Assembly: GCF_020866965.1 (NCBI RefSeq)
Contig: NZ_JAJATX010000029.1
Span: forward strand, 2,181-48,022
Length of the DNA: 45,842 bases
Source: Microvirga roseola
GTDB taxonomy: Bacteria > Pseudomonadota > Alphaproteobacteria > Rhizobiales > Beijerinckiaceae
Direction of reading: 5' to 3'
This document shows positions 17,306 through 25,009 of this stretch, piece by piece (the stretch's first letter is position 1; the number at the start of each line of letters is the position of its first letter). The translations under genes were made by a program, and so were the position numbers. The notes beneath the pieces were generated by a model, which saw nothing but the letters and a program-made list of their open reading frames with translations, was not told the DNA's origin and searched no databases.

Positions 17306-18403
17306 ATGGCATCGGCCCACCTGACCCTCGGCATTCTCAAGGGCGACGATATCGGCCACGAGATCGTCCCAGCCTCCGTCGACGTGGTGAAAACCGCGGC
17401 GGAGCTCACGGGATTGCGGATCGACTGGCGGCCGATGCCCATCGGGCGAACCGCCCTCGATACGCACGGCTCGACCCTACCCGAGGGCACCCTTGAGACG
17501 CTCGCCACCTTCGACGGATGGATTCTTGGACCCATCGGTCATCGCGACTATCCCAAGGTTCCGGGTGCGATCAATCCACACCCGATCCTGCGCAAGCACT
17601 TCAACCTGTTCGCCAATGTGCGCCCGACGCGATCCTATCCGGATCTCGGCAGCCTGTTCGATGGTGTCGATCTCGTCATTGTGCGGGAGAACAATGAAGG
17701 ATTCCAGCCGGACCGCAACGTGGTCGCCGGCTCCGGCGAGTTCCGTCCGACCGAGGATGTTACGATCTCAGTCCGTGTCATCACACGGGCGGGCAGCTAC
17801 CGCGTCGCCAAGGCGGCACTCGAAATCGCCCGATCCCGCCGCAAGCGATTGACGCTCGTGCACAAGAACACGGTGTTCAAGCTCGGTTGCGGAATGTTCG
17901 TGGAGGAATGCTACCACGCCGCTCAGGAATATCCGGATGTAACTGTGGATGAGGTGATCGTCGATACGTTCGCCATGCGCCTCGTCCGCGACCCGCAAAC
18001 GTTCGATACCGTGGTTACCACGAACATGTTCGGTGACATCCTTACCGACGAAGCCGCCGGCCTCGTCGGCGGTCTCGGCATGGCTCCGGGCCTCTCCATC
18101 GGCGACGGCAACATCGCCATGGCCCAGGCGACTCACGGTTCGGCCCCCGATATTGCTGGCAAGAACATCGCCAATCCCTACGCCATGATCGAATCGACCC
18201 GCATGATGCTCGACTGGCTTGGTCGCCAGCGCGGAGTTCCAGAAGCGGTCGAGGCAGCCGCTCTCATGGAGCACGGGATCGTGAGAGCTCTGAGTGAGCC
18301 CTCGACGCGGACGCCGGATATCCGCGGCACGGCAAGCACGAGCGAGATGACTCAGGGCATCCTGAGGGCCATGGCGGCGGAGGCATCCCGCCCCGCCGCA
18401 TAG
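17306..18403 (+). CDS. Isocitrate/isopropylmalate dehydrogenase family enzyme (365 aa)
   Basis: Metal- and NAD(P)-dependent beta-decarboxylating dehydrogenase. The sequence has the N-terminal GDDIGHEI nucleotide loop, the substrate-binding RPTRSYPD and IVRENNEGFQ regions, the Lys in LVHKNTVFKL, the metal-site TNMFGDILTDEAAGLVGGLG and the cofactor loop ATHGSAPDIAGKNIANP. Length is typical of bacterial IPMDH/homoisocitrate/tartrate dehydrogenases, shorter than NADP-IDH. It follows prpD copy 4 by 10 bp. The context favours a catabolic decarboxylation of a tricarboxylate rather than leucine synthesis. The exact substrate cannot be read from the sequence. Confidence 0.92.
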   Translation: MASAHLTLGILKGDDIGHEIVPASVDVVKTAAELTGLRIDWRPMPIGRTALDTHGSTLPEGTLETLATFDGWILGPIGHRDYPKVPGAINPHPILRKHFNLFANVRPTRSYPDLGSLFDGVDLVIVRENNEGFQPDRNVVAGSGEFRPTEDVTISVRVITRAGSYRVAKAALEIARSRRKRLTLVHKNTVFKLGCGMFVEECYHAAQEYPDVTVDEVIVDTFAMRLVRDPQTFDTVVTTNMFGDILTDEAAGLVGGLGMAPGLSIGDGNIAMAQATHGSAPDIAGKNIANPYAMIESTRMMLDWLGRQRGVPEAVEAAALMEHGIVRALSEPSTRTPDIRGTASTSEMTQGILRAMAAEASRPAA

Positions 18404-18786
18404 ACAGGTCTTCGGCGAACAGGTGTTAGAGACGACAGCGAAGGTCTGCGAGTGTTGACAGGGCCCTCAACAGCCTGCTCGACCTTCTGGAGAACAGGCT
18501 CACATCCGGTTCAATGCCAGACGAAACCGCCGTTCCGGACAGGAGGGGTGCCGGTCAGCCTGCCGCGTCCGGTTCCGCCGAGGCGGCCGATGACGAGCAG
18601 GAGGCTAATGATCTCGGGATCTAGGATGAGGTCATACGGGAACTGGCGCGATCGCTACGGCCGCAGTGCGGCTGACCTCTGGCGGATTTCCGGACCTGTC
18701 CAATGGATGCCATGCTAACGAGATCTGTCTCTCCGCACCTCATCGCCATGCTGGATCAGGCTGGAAACGCACGACGACGCAATCAA
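18404..18786. other. Gene-poor gap with a possible coding relic
   Basis: In the plus strand an open stretch from about 18430 to 18624 encodes a leucine-rich segment (VDRALNSLLDLLENRL) without a start codon. It ends in a TAG followed in frame by DEVIRELARSLRP before another stop. It may be a remnant of a small gene. I do not recognise the protein; nothing else is evident. Confidence 0.3.
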
Positions 18787-18999
18787 TCAGTCGCAGGGGG
18801 AGGGCGACTCGCCCAGACGCGCCACTAGCCGCTTTGCCGCCTCCGAGCTCATGACATGCCAGTGCTGTTCGACATCCCGCTCGATGGACCTACGCCGCTG
18901 CTCCGGGGGCAGGGCAGGGTACCACCCGCATCGCTCGATTGTCTCGCGAAGCAGCCTCCGGGCTTCCGCTTCGATCTGTTCGGCCGCGATGCCCACCAT
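18787..18999 (-). CDS. Small hypothetical protein (70 aa)
   Basis: Highly charged, mostly helical small protein. The start at 18999 begins MVGIAAEQIEAEARRLLRET; codons upstream of it have no protein-like composition. It includes a WYPALPPEQRRRSIERDVEQ segment. Not recognised. No membrane segment, signal peptide or metal motif is visible. It stands alone on the minus strand between the dehydrogenase and ihfA. Confidence 0.55.
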   Translation of the reverse strand: MVGIAAEQIEAEARRLLRETIERCGWYPALPPEQRRRSIERDVEQHWHVMSSEAAKRLVARLGESPSPCD

Positions 19000-19310
19000 C
19001 GAACTCGCCCCTGACGTGCTGACCGGCAAAGGAAAGGGCCCCTGTTTCCAGCGGCCCTCAGGTGAGGGGGACATCCCCCTTTCCAGGGAATTGCCGCGCC
19101 ACGGGGTATGAACGGCGTCAATACGCAATCTCGTTAGCAGATGAGCGCCCGATATTGAAATTCCATGTCGTCAGTGGGGCCATGCACGCAATGCCAGGGG
19201 TGCATCCGGGCTTGCTGTGTCCTTCCTGGTACAGCCACAGCGGCTAGATTCCGGCACTGTGGTCTGGTCCAAAGTGGAAGGCTGCGGGGCACTCCTCCTT
19301 GGTCCTCGGG
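19000..19310. other. Non-coding stretch upstream of ihfA
   Basis: No convincing gene. The last 100-150 bp could be the leader or a small RNA ending in the hairpin at 19311-19349, but no known RNA family is recognised. Confidence 0.3.
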
Positions 19311-19349
19311 GAAGCGCCCCAGTTCATCACTGGGGCGCTTCTCTTTATT
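19311..19349 (+). terminator. Strong terminator/attenuator hairpin in front of ihfA
   Basis: A 12-bp perfect stem (GAAGCGCCCCAG / CTGGGGCGCTTC, 7-nt loop) is followed by TCTTTATT. It ends just before the GGAG ribosome site (from 19350) of the ihfA gene. It either ends an upstream small transcript or attenuates ihfA. Confidence 0.75.
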
Positions 19350-19361
19350 GGGAGCGCATTG

Positions 19362-19673
19362 ATGGCTGGCAGGAATCTAACGCGCGTGGATCTGACCGAG
19401 GCCGTGTACCAGAAGGGTGGCTTCTCCCGGATGGAATCAGCTGAACTGGTCAGCCAGGTTCTGGCCAAGATCTGCGACTGTCTCGCCGCCGGTGAGGACG
19501 TAAAGCTCTCAGGCTTCGGCCTGTTTGCCGTCAGAGACAAGACGCAGCGGGTGGGCCGCAATCCCAGAACCGGCGTGGAGGTGCCCATCGAACCGCGCCG
19601 GGTCGTGACGTTCAGACCCTCCCATGTACTCAAGGCTCACATCAACGGAGCACCCGCCGAAATCGAGGGCTGA
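19362..19673 (+). CDS. ihfA: Integration host factor subunit alpha-like (103 aa)
   Basis: DNA-bending protein of the HU/IHF family. LTRVDLTEAVYQK and LSGFGLFAVRDK are IHF-alpha-like. The DNA-intercalating proline lies in GRNPRTGVEVPIEPRR, followed by the VVTFRPSHVLK strand. Length is normal. The ATG at 19362 follows GGAG. The usual alphaproteobacterial ihfA neighbours (fabH, MerR-type gene) are absent, so this may be an extra copy. The hairpin immediately upstream could control its expression. Confidence 0.9.
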   Translation: MAGRNLTRVDLTEAVYQKGGFSRMESAELVSQVLAKICDCLAAGEDVKLSGFGLFAVRDKTQRVGRNPRTGVEVPIEPRRVVTFRPSHVLKAHINGAPAEIEG

Positions 19674-19763
19674 CGGTGCCATGCCTGTTTTAGCCCTGCT
19701 ACGATGATGCGTCCGGCCTTAGTTTCCAATAGCCTGGGCTCAATACTAATGAGGAGCAGCCGC

Positions 19764-20972
19764 ATGTCCGATCAGAAGCCTGTCTCCCATGAAGCAACGC
19801 TCGCGCTTCACGCGGGGGCAGGACAGCGTCACATTGGGGAGCCCGCATCCGCGCCTCCCATGATGGCGACGAGCTTCTTCACTCACCCGGATGCGGTCGG
19901 CTTCTCGGCCAACGACCTCAACGAGGCGGTGCCCCATTTCTACACCCGCTGGAGCAACCCGACCCTGGAACTGCTGGAAACCCGGCTGGCGGCTCTTGAG
20001 GGTGGTGAAGCGGCCCTCAGCTTCGCGAGCGGCATGGCGGCGATCTGCGCTCTGATTCTCAACCGTCTCGGAAGCGGCGATCACCTGGTCCTGTCCAATG
20101 TCTGCTATGCCGGTGTCGCGGAACTCGCCCACGACATCCTGCCCAAACACGGCATCGCCGCCACGCCCGTCGACACCTCGAATCCAGAGGCTGTCGCGGC
20201 TGCCATGCGGCCCAATACCAAGCTCGTGCACATCGAAACTCCGGCCAACCCCATTCTTCGGCTGTCCGATGTTGCGGCAGTCGCGGAGATTGCCCGTTCA
20301 GGCGGGGCCGAGCTCTCCGTTGATGCGACCATCGCCACCCCGCTCGGAATGAAGCCGCTGGCGCTCGGGGCCGACTACGTCGTGCACTCGCTCACAAAGT
20401 ACATCTGCGGGCACGGCGATGCCCTTGGTGGGGCCGTGATCGGCCGCCAGGACCGGATTGCCGCCCTGCGCAAGGGCAGCCTTATTCATCTTGGCGGATC
20501 GCTCTCGCCCTTTGCCGCTTGGCTGATCCTGCGCGGCATGGAAACGCTGGCGCCTCGCATGGTCATGCACGAGGCCAATGCCCGCCGGGTCGAGGCCTTC
20601 CTGGCCGATCACCCGAAGGTGCGGTCGGTGTTCTGGCCCGGCTCCTCGCGCCATCCGCAGCACAATCTGGCGGCGCGCCAGATGCGCAACTTCTCCGGAC
20701 TGCTGGCCTTCTCGGCCAAGGCGGATGGCGGGGCACTGGCGCGCCGGCTGGCCGAGCGGCTGCAGGTCGTGTCCTATGCCGTGTCCCTGGGCAAGACCAA
20801 GAGCCTGCTGTTCTACATCCCGACCGATGACATCCTACGATCCTCTTTTCACCTGGAGGGGGAGGAGGCCTGCTCCTACCGGGACTGGGCCGGGGATGGC
20901 GTGTTTCGCTTCTCGGTCGGCCTGGAGGATCAGGATGACATTATTGCCGACCTGGATCAGGCGCTTGGATAG
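19764..20972 (+). CDS. Cys/Met metabolism PLP-dependent enzyme (402 aa)
   Basis: Gamma-family PLP enzyme (cystathionine gamma-synthase/lyase, methionine gamma-lyase or O-acetylhomoserine sulfhydrylase). The PLP lysine is Lys212 in HSLTKYICGHGDA. FYTRWSNPTLELLETRLAAL (from residue 59) and SFASGMAAI are family-typical. The ATG at 19764 has GAGGAG upstream. It is followed 130 bp later by ilvA on the same strand. Cystathionine or methionine gamma-lyase and threonine deaminase both yield 2-oxobutyrate, which may link the two genes. The exact specificity is not resolved. Confidence 0.9.
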   Translation: MSDQKPVSHEATLALHAGAGQRHIGEPASAPPMMATSFFTHPDAVGFSANDLNEAVPHFYTRWSNPTLELLETRLAALEGGEAALSFASGMAAICALILNRLGSGDHLVLSNVCYAGVAELAHDILPKHGIAATPVDTSNPEAVAAAMRPNTKLVHIETPANPILRLSDVAAVAEIARSGGAELSVDATIATPLGMKPLALGADYVVHSLTKYICGHGDALGGAVIGRQDRIAALRKGSLIHLGGSLSPFAAWLILRGMETLAPRMVMHEANARRVEAFLADHPKVRSVFWPGSSRHPQHNLAARQMRNFSGLLAFSAKADGGALARRLAERLQVVSYAVSLGKTKSLLFYIPTDDILRSSFHLEGEEACSYRDWAGDGVFRFSVGLEDQDDIIADLDQALG

Positions 20973-21102
20973 ATGATGCTGCGCACGTCTGCGCCGCATT
21001 GTCGATGGTGCAGCTCGGAGGAGGCCTGATTGACGAGATCGCTGCAATCCTTCAGGGACGCTGCGGGTGAGGTCACAGGGAAGTTCAGAAGGCGGATCCG
21101 AC

Positions 21103-22635
21103 ATGCACGACTACATCCGCAAGATCCTCGCGGCCCGGGTCTATGACGTTGCGATCGAGAGCCCGCTCGATCCCATGCCGCGCCTGTCGCAGCGGCTCGG
21201 GCAGTCAGCGCTCCTGAAGCGCGAGGATCTGCAACCGGTTTTCTCGTTCAAGCTGCGCGGGGCCTACAACAAGATGGCCGGCTTGGCGCGGGAGATGCTC
21301 GCCAAAGGCATCATCTGCGCCTCGGCCGGCAACCACGCTCAAGGCGTTGCTCTGGCCGCTCAGGCGCTTGGGGCCAAGGCCACCATCGTGATGCCGCGCA
21401 CCACCCCGGAGATCAAGGTTCAGGCGGTCAAAGGTCGCGATGGGCAGGTTGTCCTGCATGGTGAAAGCTTCGATGAGGCTTATGCCCATGCCCGCCAGCT
21501 CGAGAGCGAGAAAGGGCTCACTTTCATCCACCCCTACGACGATCCTGACGTGATCGCCGGACAGGGCACAGTTGGCATGGAGATCCTGCGGCAGCATCCC
21601 GACCCCCTGGAAGCAATCTTCGTGCCGGTCGGAGGCGGAGGGCTGGCCGCCGGGGTGGCGGTGTATGTCAAGTTCCTGCGGCCGGATGTGAGGGTGATCG
21701 GGGTCGAGCCGGAGGATGCGGCCAGCATGGCGGCCGCGCTTGCCTCCGGCGAGCGGGTGGTCCTGAACCAGGTCGGCTTGTTTGCCGATGGGGTGGCGGT
21801 CCGCCAGGCCGGTGAGGAGACCTTCCGCCTCTGTCGCGACCACCTCGATGAGGTGATCACGGTCAGCACGGATGAGATCTGCGCGGCCGTGAAGGACATC
21901 TTCGAGGACACCCGGGCCGTTGCCGAGCCCTCCGGGGCGGTCAGCCTAGCCGGGCTGAAGAAGTACGCCGAGCGCGGCGCGGTCCTGGACCGGAGCCTGG
22001 TTGCGATCAACAGCGGCGCCAACATGAACTTCGACCGGCTCCGCCATATTGCGGAGCGGGCCGAGATCGGCGAGCACCGGGAGGCTCTGCTGGCGGTGAC
22101 CATCCCCGAACAGCCGGGCAGCTACCGCCGGTTCATCCAGCTTCTGGGCAAGCGCTCGATCACGGAGTTCAACTACCGCTATGCCGATCCTCAGGAGGCC
22201 CGGATCTTCGTGGGCGTGCAGCTCTCCCGGGGCGATGAGGAGAAGCATTGGATCATCGCAATGCTGCGGGAGCAGGGCTACCCGGTGCTCGACATGAGCG
22301 ACAACGAGATGGCCAAGCTGCACGTGCGCTACATGGTGGGCGGGCGCACCCCCGGGCTTGAGGATGAACTAGTGTTCCGGTTTCAGTTTCCCGAGCGGCC
22401 GGGAGCCCTCCTGAAGTTTCTCAATGGGCTATCCGGCAACTGGAACATCTCGCTGTTCCACTACCGCAACCATGGGGCGGATTACGGGCGGGTGCTGGCC
22501 GGCATCCAGGTACCCGTTCCAGAGCGGCCGCAGCTCAAGCGCAGTCTGGATGATCTGGGATACCCGTACTGGGATGAGACTGACAATCCAGCCTATCGAG
22601 GTTTTCTGGGCAACGGCACGGCCTCCCTCGAATGA
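21103..22635 (+). CDS. ilvA: Threonine ammonia-lyase, biosynthetic long form (510 aa)
   Basis: Deaminates threonine to 2-oxobutyrate, the first step to isoleucine. The N-terminal PLP domain has the lysine in SFKLRGAYNK (Lys50), the SAGNHAQG loop and the glycine-rich VGGGGLAAG. The C-terminal third has two ACT-like regulatory repeats, each beginning PEQPGSYRRFIQLLG or PERPGALLKFLNGL, as in feedback-regulated IlvA. The ATG at 21103 is preferred over an upstream in-frame GTG because it gives the usual IlvA N terminus. Full-length and apparently intact. Confidence 0.95.
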   Translation: MHDYIRKILAARVYDVAIESPLDPMPRLSQRLGQSALLKREDLQPVFSFKLRGAYNKMAGLAREMLAKGIICASAGNHAQGVALAAQALGAKATIVMPRTTPEIKVQAVKGRDGQVVLHGESFDEAYAHARQLESEKGLTFIHPYDDPDVIAGQGTVGMEILRQHPDPLEAIFVPVGGGGLAAGVAVYVKFLRPDVRVIGVEPEDAASMAAALASGERVVLNQVGLFADGVAVRQAGEETFRLCRDHLDEVITVSTDEICAAVKDIFEDTRAVAEPSGAVSLAGLKKYAERGAVLDRSLVAINSGANMNFDRLRHIAERAEIGEHREALLAVTIPEQPGSYRRFIQLLGKRSITEFNYRYADPQEARIFVGVQLSRGDEEKHWIIAMLREQGYPVLDMSDNEMAKLHVRYMVGGRTPGLEDELVFRFQFPERPGALLKFLNGLSGNWNISLFHYRNHGADYGRVLAGIQVPVPERPQLKRSLDDLGYPYWDETDNPAYRGFLGNGTASLE

Positions 22636-22692
22636 CAGACCAGAGGTCATTGGAACTGTCCCTCCCCCTGGCGAAATCTGTGGCACCGCCAT

Positions 22693-22983
22693 TCACTGGT
22701 TCAGAATGCGGGCAGCCCTGCGCTCAACGACCACGGTCCGGCGCCCCGCCGCTGTCCGGGAGGCGATTGGTTGCCGAGCCGAAGAACGGGCCGTTGCCGT
22801 GGATTTCAGAATGGCCGCCCTGACCTCGGCCTCCGGCAATCGCATCAGCATCGCGGCGATCTGCTCCTGACTGTCAATGTCGTCGGTCAGCCCCTGAGCG
22901 GCAAGAATCGCCTCCTCCAGGGTCGGTGTATCAAACCGGGTTCGGTGACCGCGCCGGGGAAGATTGTTCGGCTTTTCACTCAC
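22693..22983 (-). CDS. Small hypothetical protein (96 aa)
   Basis: Not recognised. The GTG at 22983 has AGGAG about 8 nt upstream. The product is VSEKPNNLPRRGHRTRFDTP followed by a helical acidic segment (LEEAILAAQGLTDDIDSQEQ) and a basic, Arg/Ala-rich C terminus. No membrane segment or metal motif. It is convergent with ilvA. Confidence 0.6.
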   Translation of the reverse strand: MSEKPNNLPRRGHRTRFDTPTLEEAILAAQGLTDDIDSQEQIAAMLMRLPEAEVRAAILKSTATARSSARQPIASRTAAGRRTVVVERRAARILNQ

Positions 22984-23094
22984 GCGCTTTCTCCTGAATG
23001 CGCCGTGTAGCGCATATGCCATATGGCCGGCTAGCGCGGAACCTCAAAGGCAGGCCTGCACGTCATGCAGATGAGAGTGGCTGCCGGTAGCTGC

Positions 23095-23222
23095 TCATTG
23101 GATCTCTTGGTTTTCATTGAGCGGATGGAGGTCGCGGACCATGGCGTGGAGCGGGAGATGTCGAGTTGGGTGTAGATGTGGGTGGTCTCGATGCCGGCAT
23201 GTCCGAGCAGTTCCTTCAGGAA
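23095..23222 (-). pseudogene. Relic of a tyrosine recombinase C terminus
   Basis: On the minus strand FLKELLGHAGIETTHIYTQL is the C-terminal catalytic block of XerC/D-type integrases, including the LGH histidine and the nucleophilic tyrosine (IYTQ). After about 25 codons a one-base deletion shifts the frame, and the normal tail LHAMVRDLHPLN continues in the next frame to a TGA at 23095-23097. Upstream of 23222 the homology stops at an in-frame stop. The N-terminal two thirds are missing, so the gene is inactive. It marks an old integration event at the left edge of the TA/defence region. Confidence 0.8.
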
Positions 23223-23442
23223 CGGAAGTAGTTACAGACTTCTTGTCAAAACCTTCCTTATGCGAAATGTTATCTTGTATAATAACAGCTAGATTGTTAG
23301 GGTTTGCAAACTGTCAGCTAAGCCCCTCTCCCCGATTTCGTGAGACAAAACTCGAGCTGCTATCGGTCCTTTCCATAGTTTCCAGAGTTTACCAAATTGA
23401 CATGGCTGGTCAGAGTGGTCACCTTATGGGCAGGAGGAGCCT
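23223..23442. other. AT-richer upstream region of the toxin-antitoxin operon
   Basis: No gene seen. It contains TTGTCA (about 23253) and TGTATAAT (about 23275-23282), and TTGACA (about 23398). An AGGAGG ribosome site precedes the antitoxin ATG. Promoters are probable but not pinned down. Confidence 0.4.
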
Positions 23443-24177
23443 ATGGCCCAAATCCGCAATTCTCAGAGGAAAGGCCGGCCACAGGTCCGGCGCTACTCGA
23501 AGTCTGCGCCCCAGTTTGCCGTCCACCCCTACAAAGTTGTGGGCGATCCGGCGCGGGCTATTACTGAGATGAAGAACCTGCCGGACGGTGTCTCGGTCGC
23601 CCTCATTCCCTCCAACGCTGTCGTAGAACAGGAGCTGCGGCGGCTTGGATCCGAAAGGATCCAGCGCCTTCCAGGGCTGGTAATCAAAGCTAAAGGCCGT
23701 GGTAATGTCTGGAGGCGGGTAAAGCCCGGTCCAACTGACCGGACGAGCGCCGTTGATGCGTCGGCCTTTGAGCCTAGCTCGCGCGCCAAAGCCCTCCTGA
23801 GAGGTGTGCAGATTGCGCAGAGCGATCTGAAAGAATCCGGGGGAGCCTACGACCTGGATCAAGTCCGGATCCTGATGAACGGCATCTCACGGCAGATGGT
23901 GGATCGAAAAGTGCGCGAGGGCAGCTTGCTGGCCGTACCGGGTCCGAGCAACCGGCGTGCATACCCAACGGTGCAGTTCACGTCTGATGGCACTGTCGTC
24001 CCCGGTCTGAAGGCCGTGCAGGAGGCTCTGCCGACAGACAACCCCTGGGCTGTGCTGAACTTTCTTGTTCGTCCCGTTTCGCATCTGAACGGACGCAAGC
24101 CGATTGATCTCCTCAAGGCTGGCGAGATCGACTTGGTTGTTGATGCTGCCCGGCGCATGGGTCAGCAAGGATCGTGA
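23443..24177 (+). CDS. Xre/MbcA/ParS-type antitoxin with long N-terminal extension (244 aa)
   Basis: Antitoxin partner of the RES toxin downstream. The C terminus (about residues 196-240) has the toxin-binding pattern NPWAVLNFLVRPVSHLNGRK and PIDLLKAGEIDLVVDAA. Residues 115-190 look like the preceding DNA-binding helices and the conserved RAYPTVQFTSDGTVVPGL strand. Residues 1-100, basic then mixed, match nothing I recognise; typical family members are about 120-160 residues. The GTGA overlap (24174-24177) with the toxin indicates translational coupling. Autoregulation is expected. The start at 23443 is supported by AGGAGG. Confidence 0.85.
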   Translation: MAQIRNSQRKGRPQVRRYSKSAPQFAVHPYKVVGDPARAITEMKNLPDGVSVALIPSNAVVEQELRRLGSERIQRLPGLVIKAKGRGNVWRRVKPGPTDRTSAVDASAFEPSSRAKALLRGVQIAQSDLKESGGAYDLDQVRILMNGISRQMVDRKVREGSLLAVPGPSNRRAYPTVQFTSDGTVVPGLKAVQEALPTDNPWAVLNFLVRPVSHLNGRKPIDLLKAGEIDLVVDAARRMGQQGS

Positions 24178-24761
24178 CTGCCCCATTGCCGCCACCGGAT
24201 CTCACCTCGCGAGACCCGGCCCTCATTACTCTTAAGGCCGGCGAGATCCTCCACAGGTTCTTCACGGCAGCATACGATCCAATCCACTTCGATCGCAGCC
24301 GCGGTGGTCGCCTCAATGCGCCTGATGCATCGTATGGCGTCCTCTACACGGCCGAGGACGCACGCGGCGCTTTTGCTGAGACCTTTCTCCGAGAACCAGG
24401 ACGCACTCTCATTCCGTTAGATCTGCTGGCGAGGAAGGCCTATGTGCGATTGCGTGTGACGCAACAGCTCGTCCTGATCAAGCTTGGAGGAACCGGTCTG
24501 GCCCGTTTGGGAGCCACAGCGGAGGTCGTGCATGGCGGTCTTCCGTATTACGTCCCGCAAGCCTGGTCGGCGGCTCTTCGCAACCACCCTATCCAAGCGG
24601 CCGGAATTGCCTATTACGCCCGTCATGACGACGAGGCCCTTTGCTATGCGATCTATGACCATGCAGCCGCGGCTATCGTGGAAGAGTACCGCGAGCCTCA
24701 GCTTGATCGTAGTTGGTTCTGGGACCTAGCCGAGCCTTATGGTGTTGGCTTGGCGCCCTGA
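24174..24761 (+). CDS. RES-domain toxin (195 aa)
   Basis: RES-family toxin, expected to degrade NAD+ and halt growth. The conserved RES elements are visible: LHRFF near residue 27, GGRLNAP (Arg46), YTAEDARGAFAETF (Tyr58, Glu69) and a central LPYYVPQAW. Length fits the family. The GTG start at 24174 overlaps the antitoxin stop. The pair is a type II RES-Xre system. It lies between an integrase relic and an IS630 element, typical of mobile DNA. The enzyme activity is inferred from family knowledge. Confidence 0.88.
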   Translation: MTAPLPPPDLTSRDPALITLKAGEILHRFFTAAYDPIHFDRSRGGRLNAPDASYGVLYTAEDARGAFAETFLREPGRTLIPLDLLARKAYVRLRVTQQLVLIKLGGTGLARLGATAEVVHGGLPYYVPQAWSAALRNHPIQAAGIAYYARHDDEALCYAIYDHAAAAIVEEYREPQLDRSWFWDLAEPYGVGLAP

Positions 24762-24863
24762 TCCGCTACTGCTCCAGTGAATCCCCCCTCCCCGTTTCTG
24801 CGGTCACCTGAAAAGTAAAGTCGAACCGGCTTCCCTCACTGTGCGATTGAACATTCGGTAGGT

Positions 24864-24977
24864 GAACCGCCATTCCGGCTCTTCATGGGCGGCGTGGTGG
24901 AACCCCGCCGGGAGTTCATCCAGCAGAATGCACTCGCACCTCAACATGGAGAAAGATGGTTTGTTTGTTCTGGATAA
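24864..24977 (+). pseudogene. 3' relic of a gyrB/parE-type topoisomerase gene
   Basis: A short reading frame encodes RLFMGGVVEPRREFIQQNAL, which matches the extreme C terminus of type IIA topoisomerase B subunits (usual form LMGxxVEPRRxFI). It continues to a TAA at 24975-24977 with a changed tail. No start codon or upstream GyrB sequence is visible. It is a leftover from insertion or rearrangement next to the IS630 element. Confidence 0.6.
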
Positions 24978-25009
24978 AAGCGATTATCCGCGGATTGAAA
25001 GCAATTATA

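Noticed and set aside
16114..17535. A 473-codon minus-strand frame over prpD copy 4 and the dehydrogenase start
   Set aside because: Antisense shadow crossing a gene boundary.
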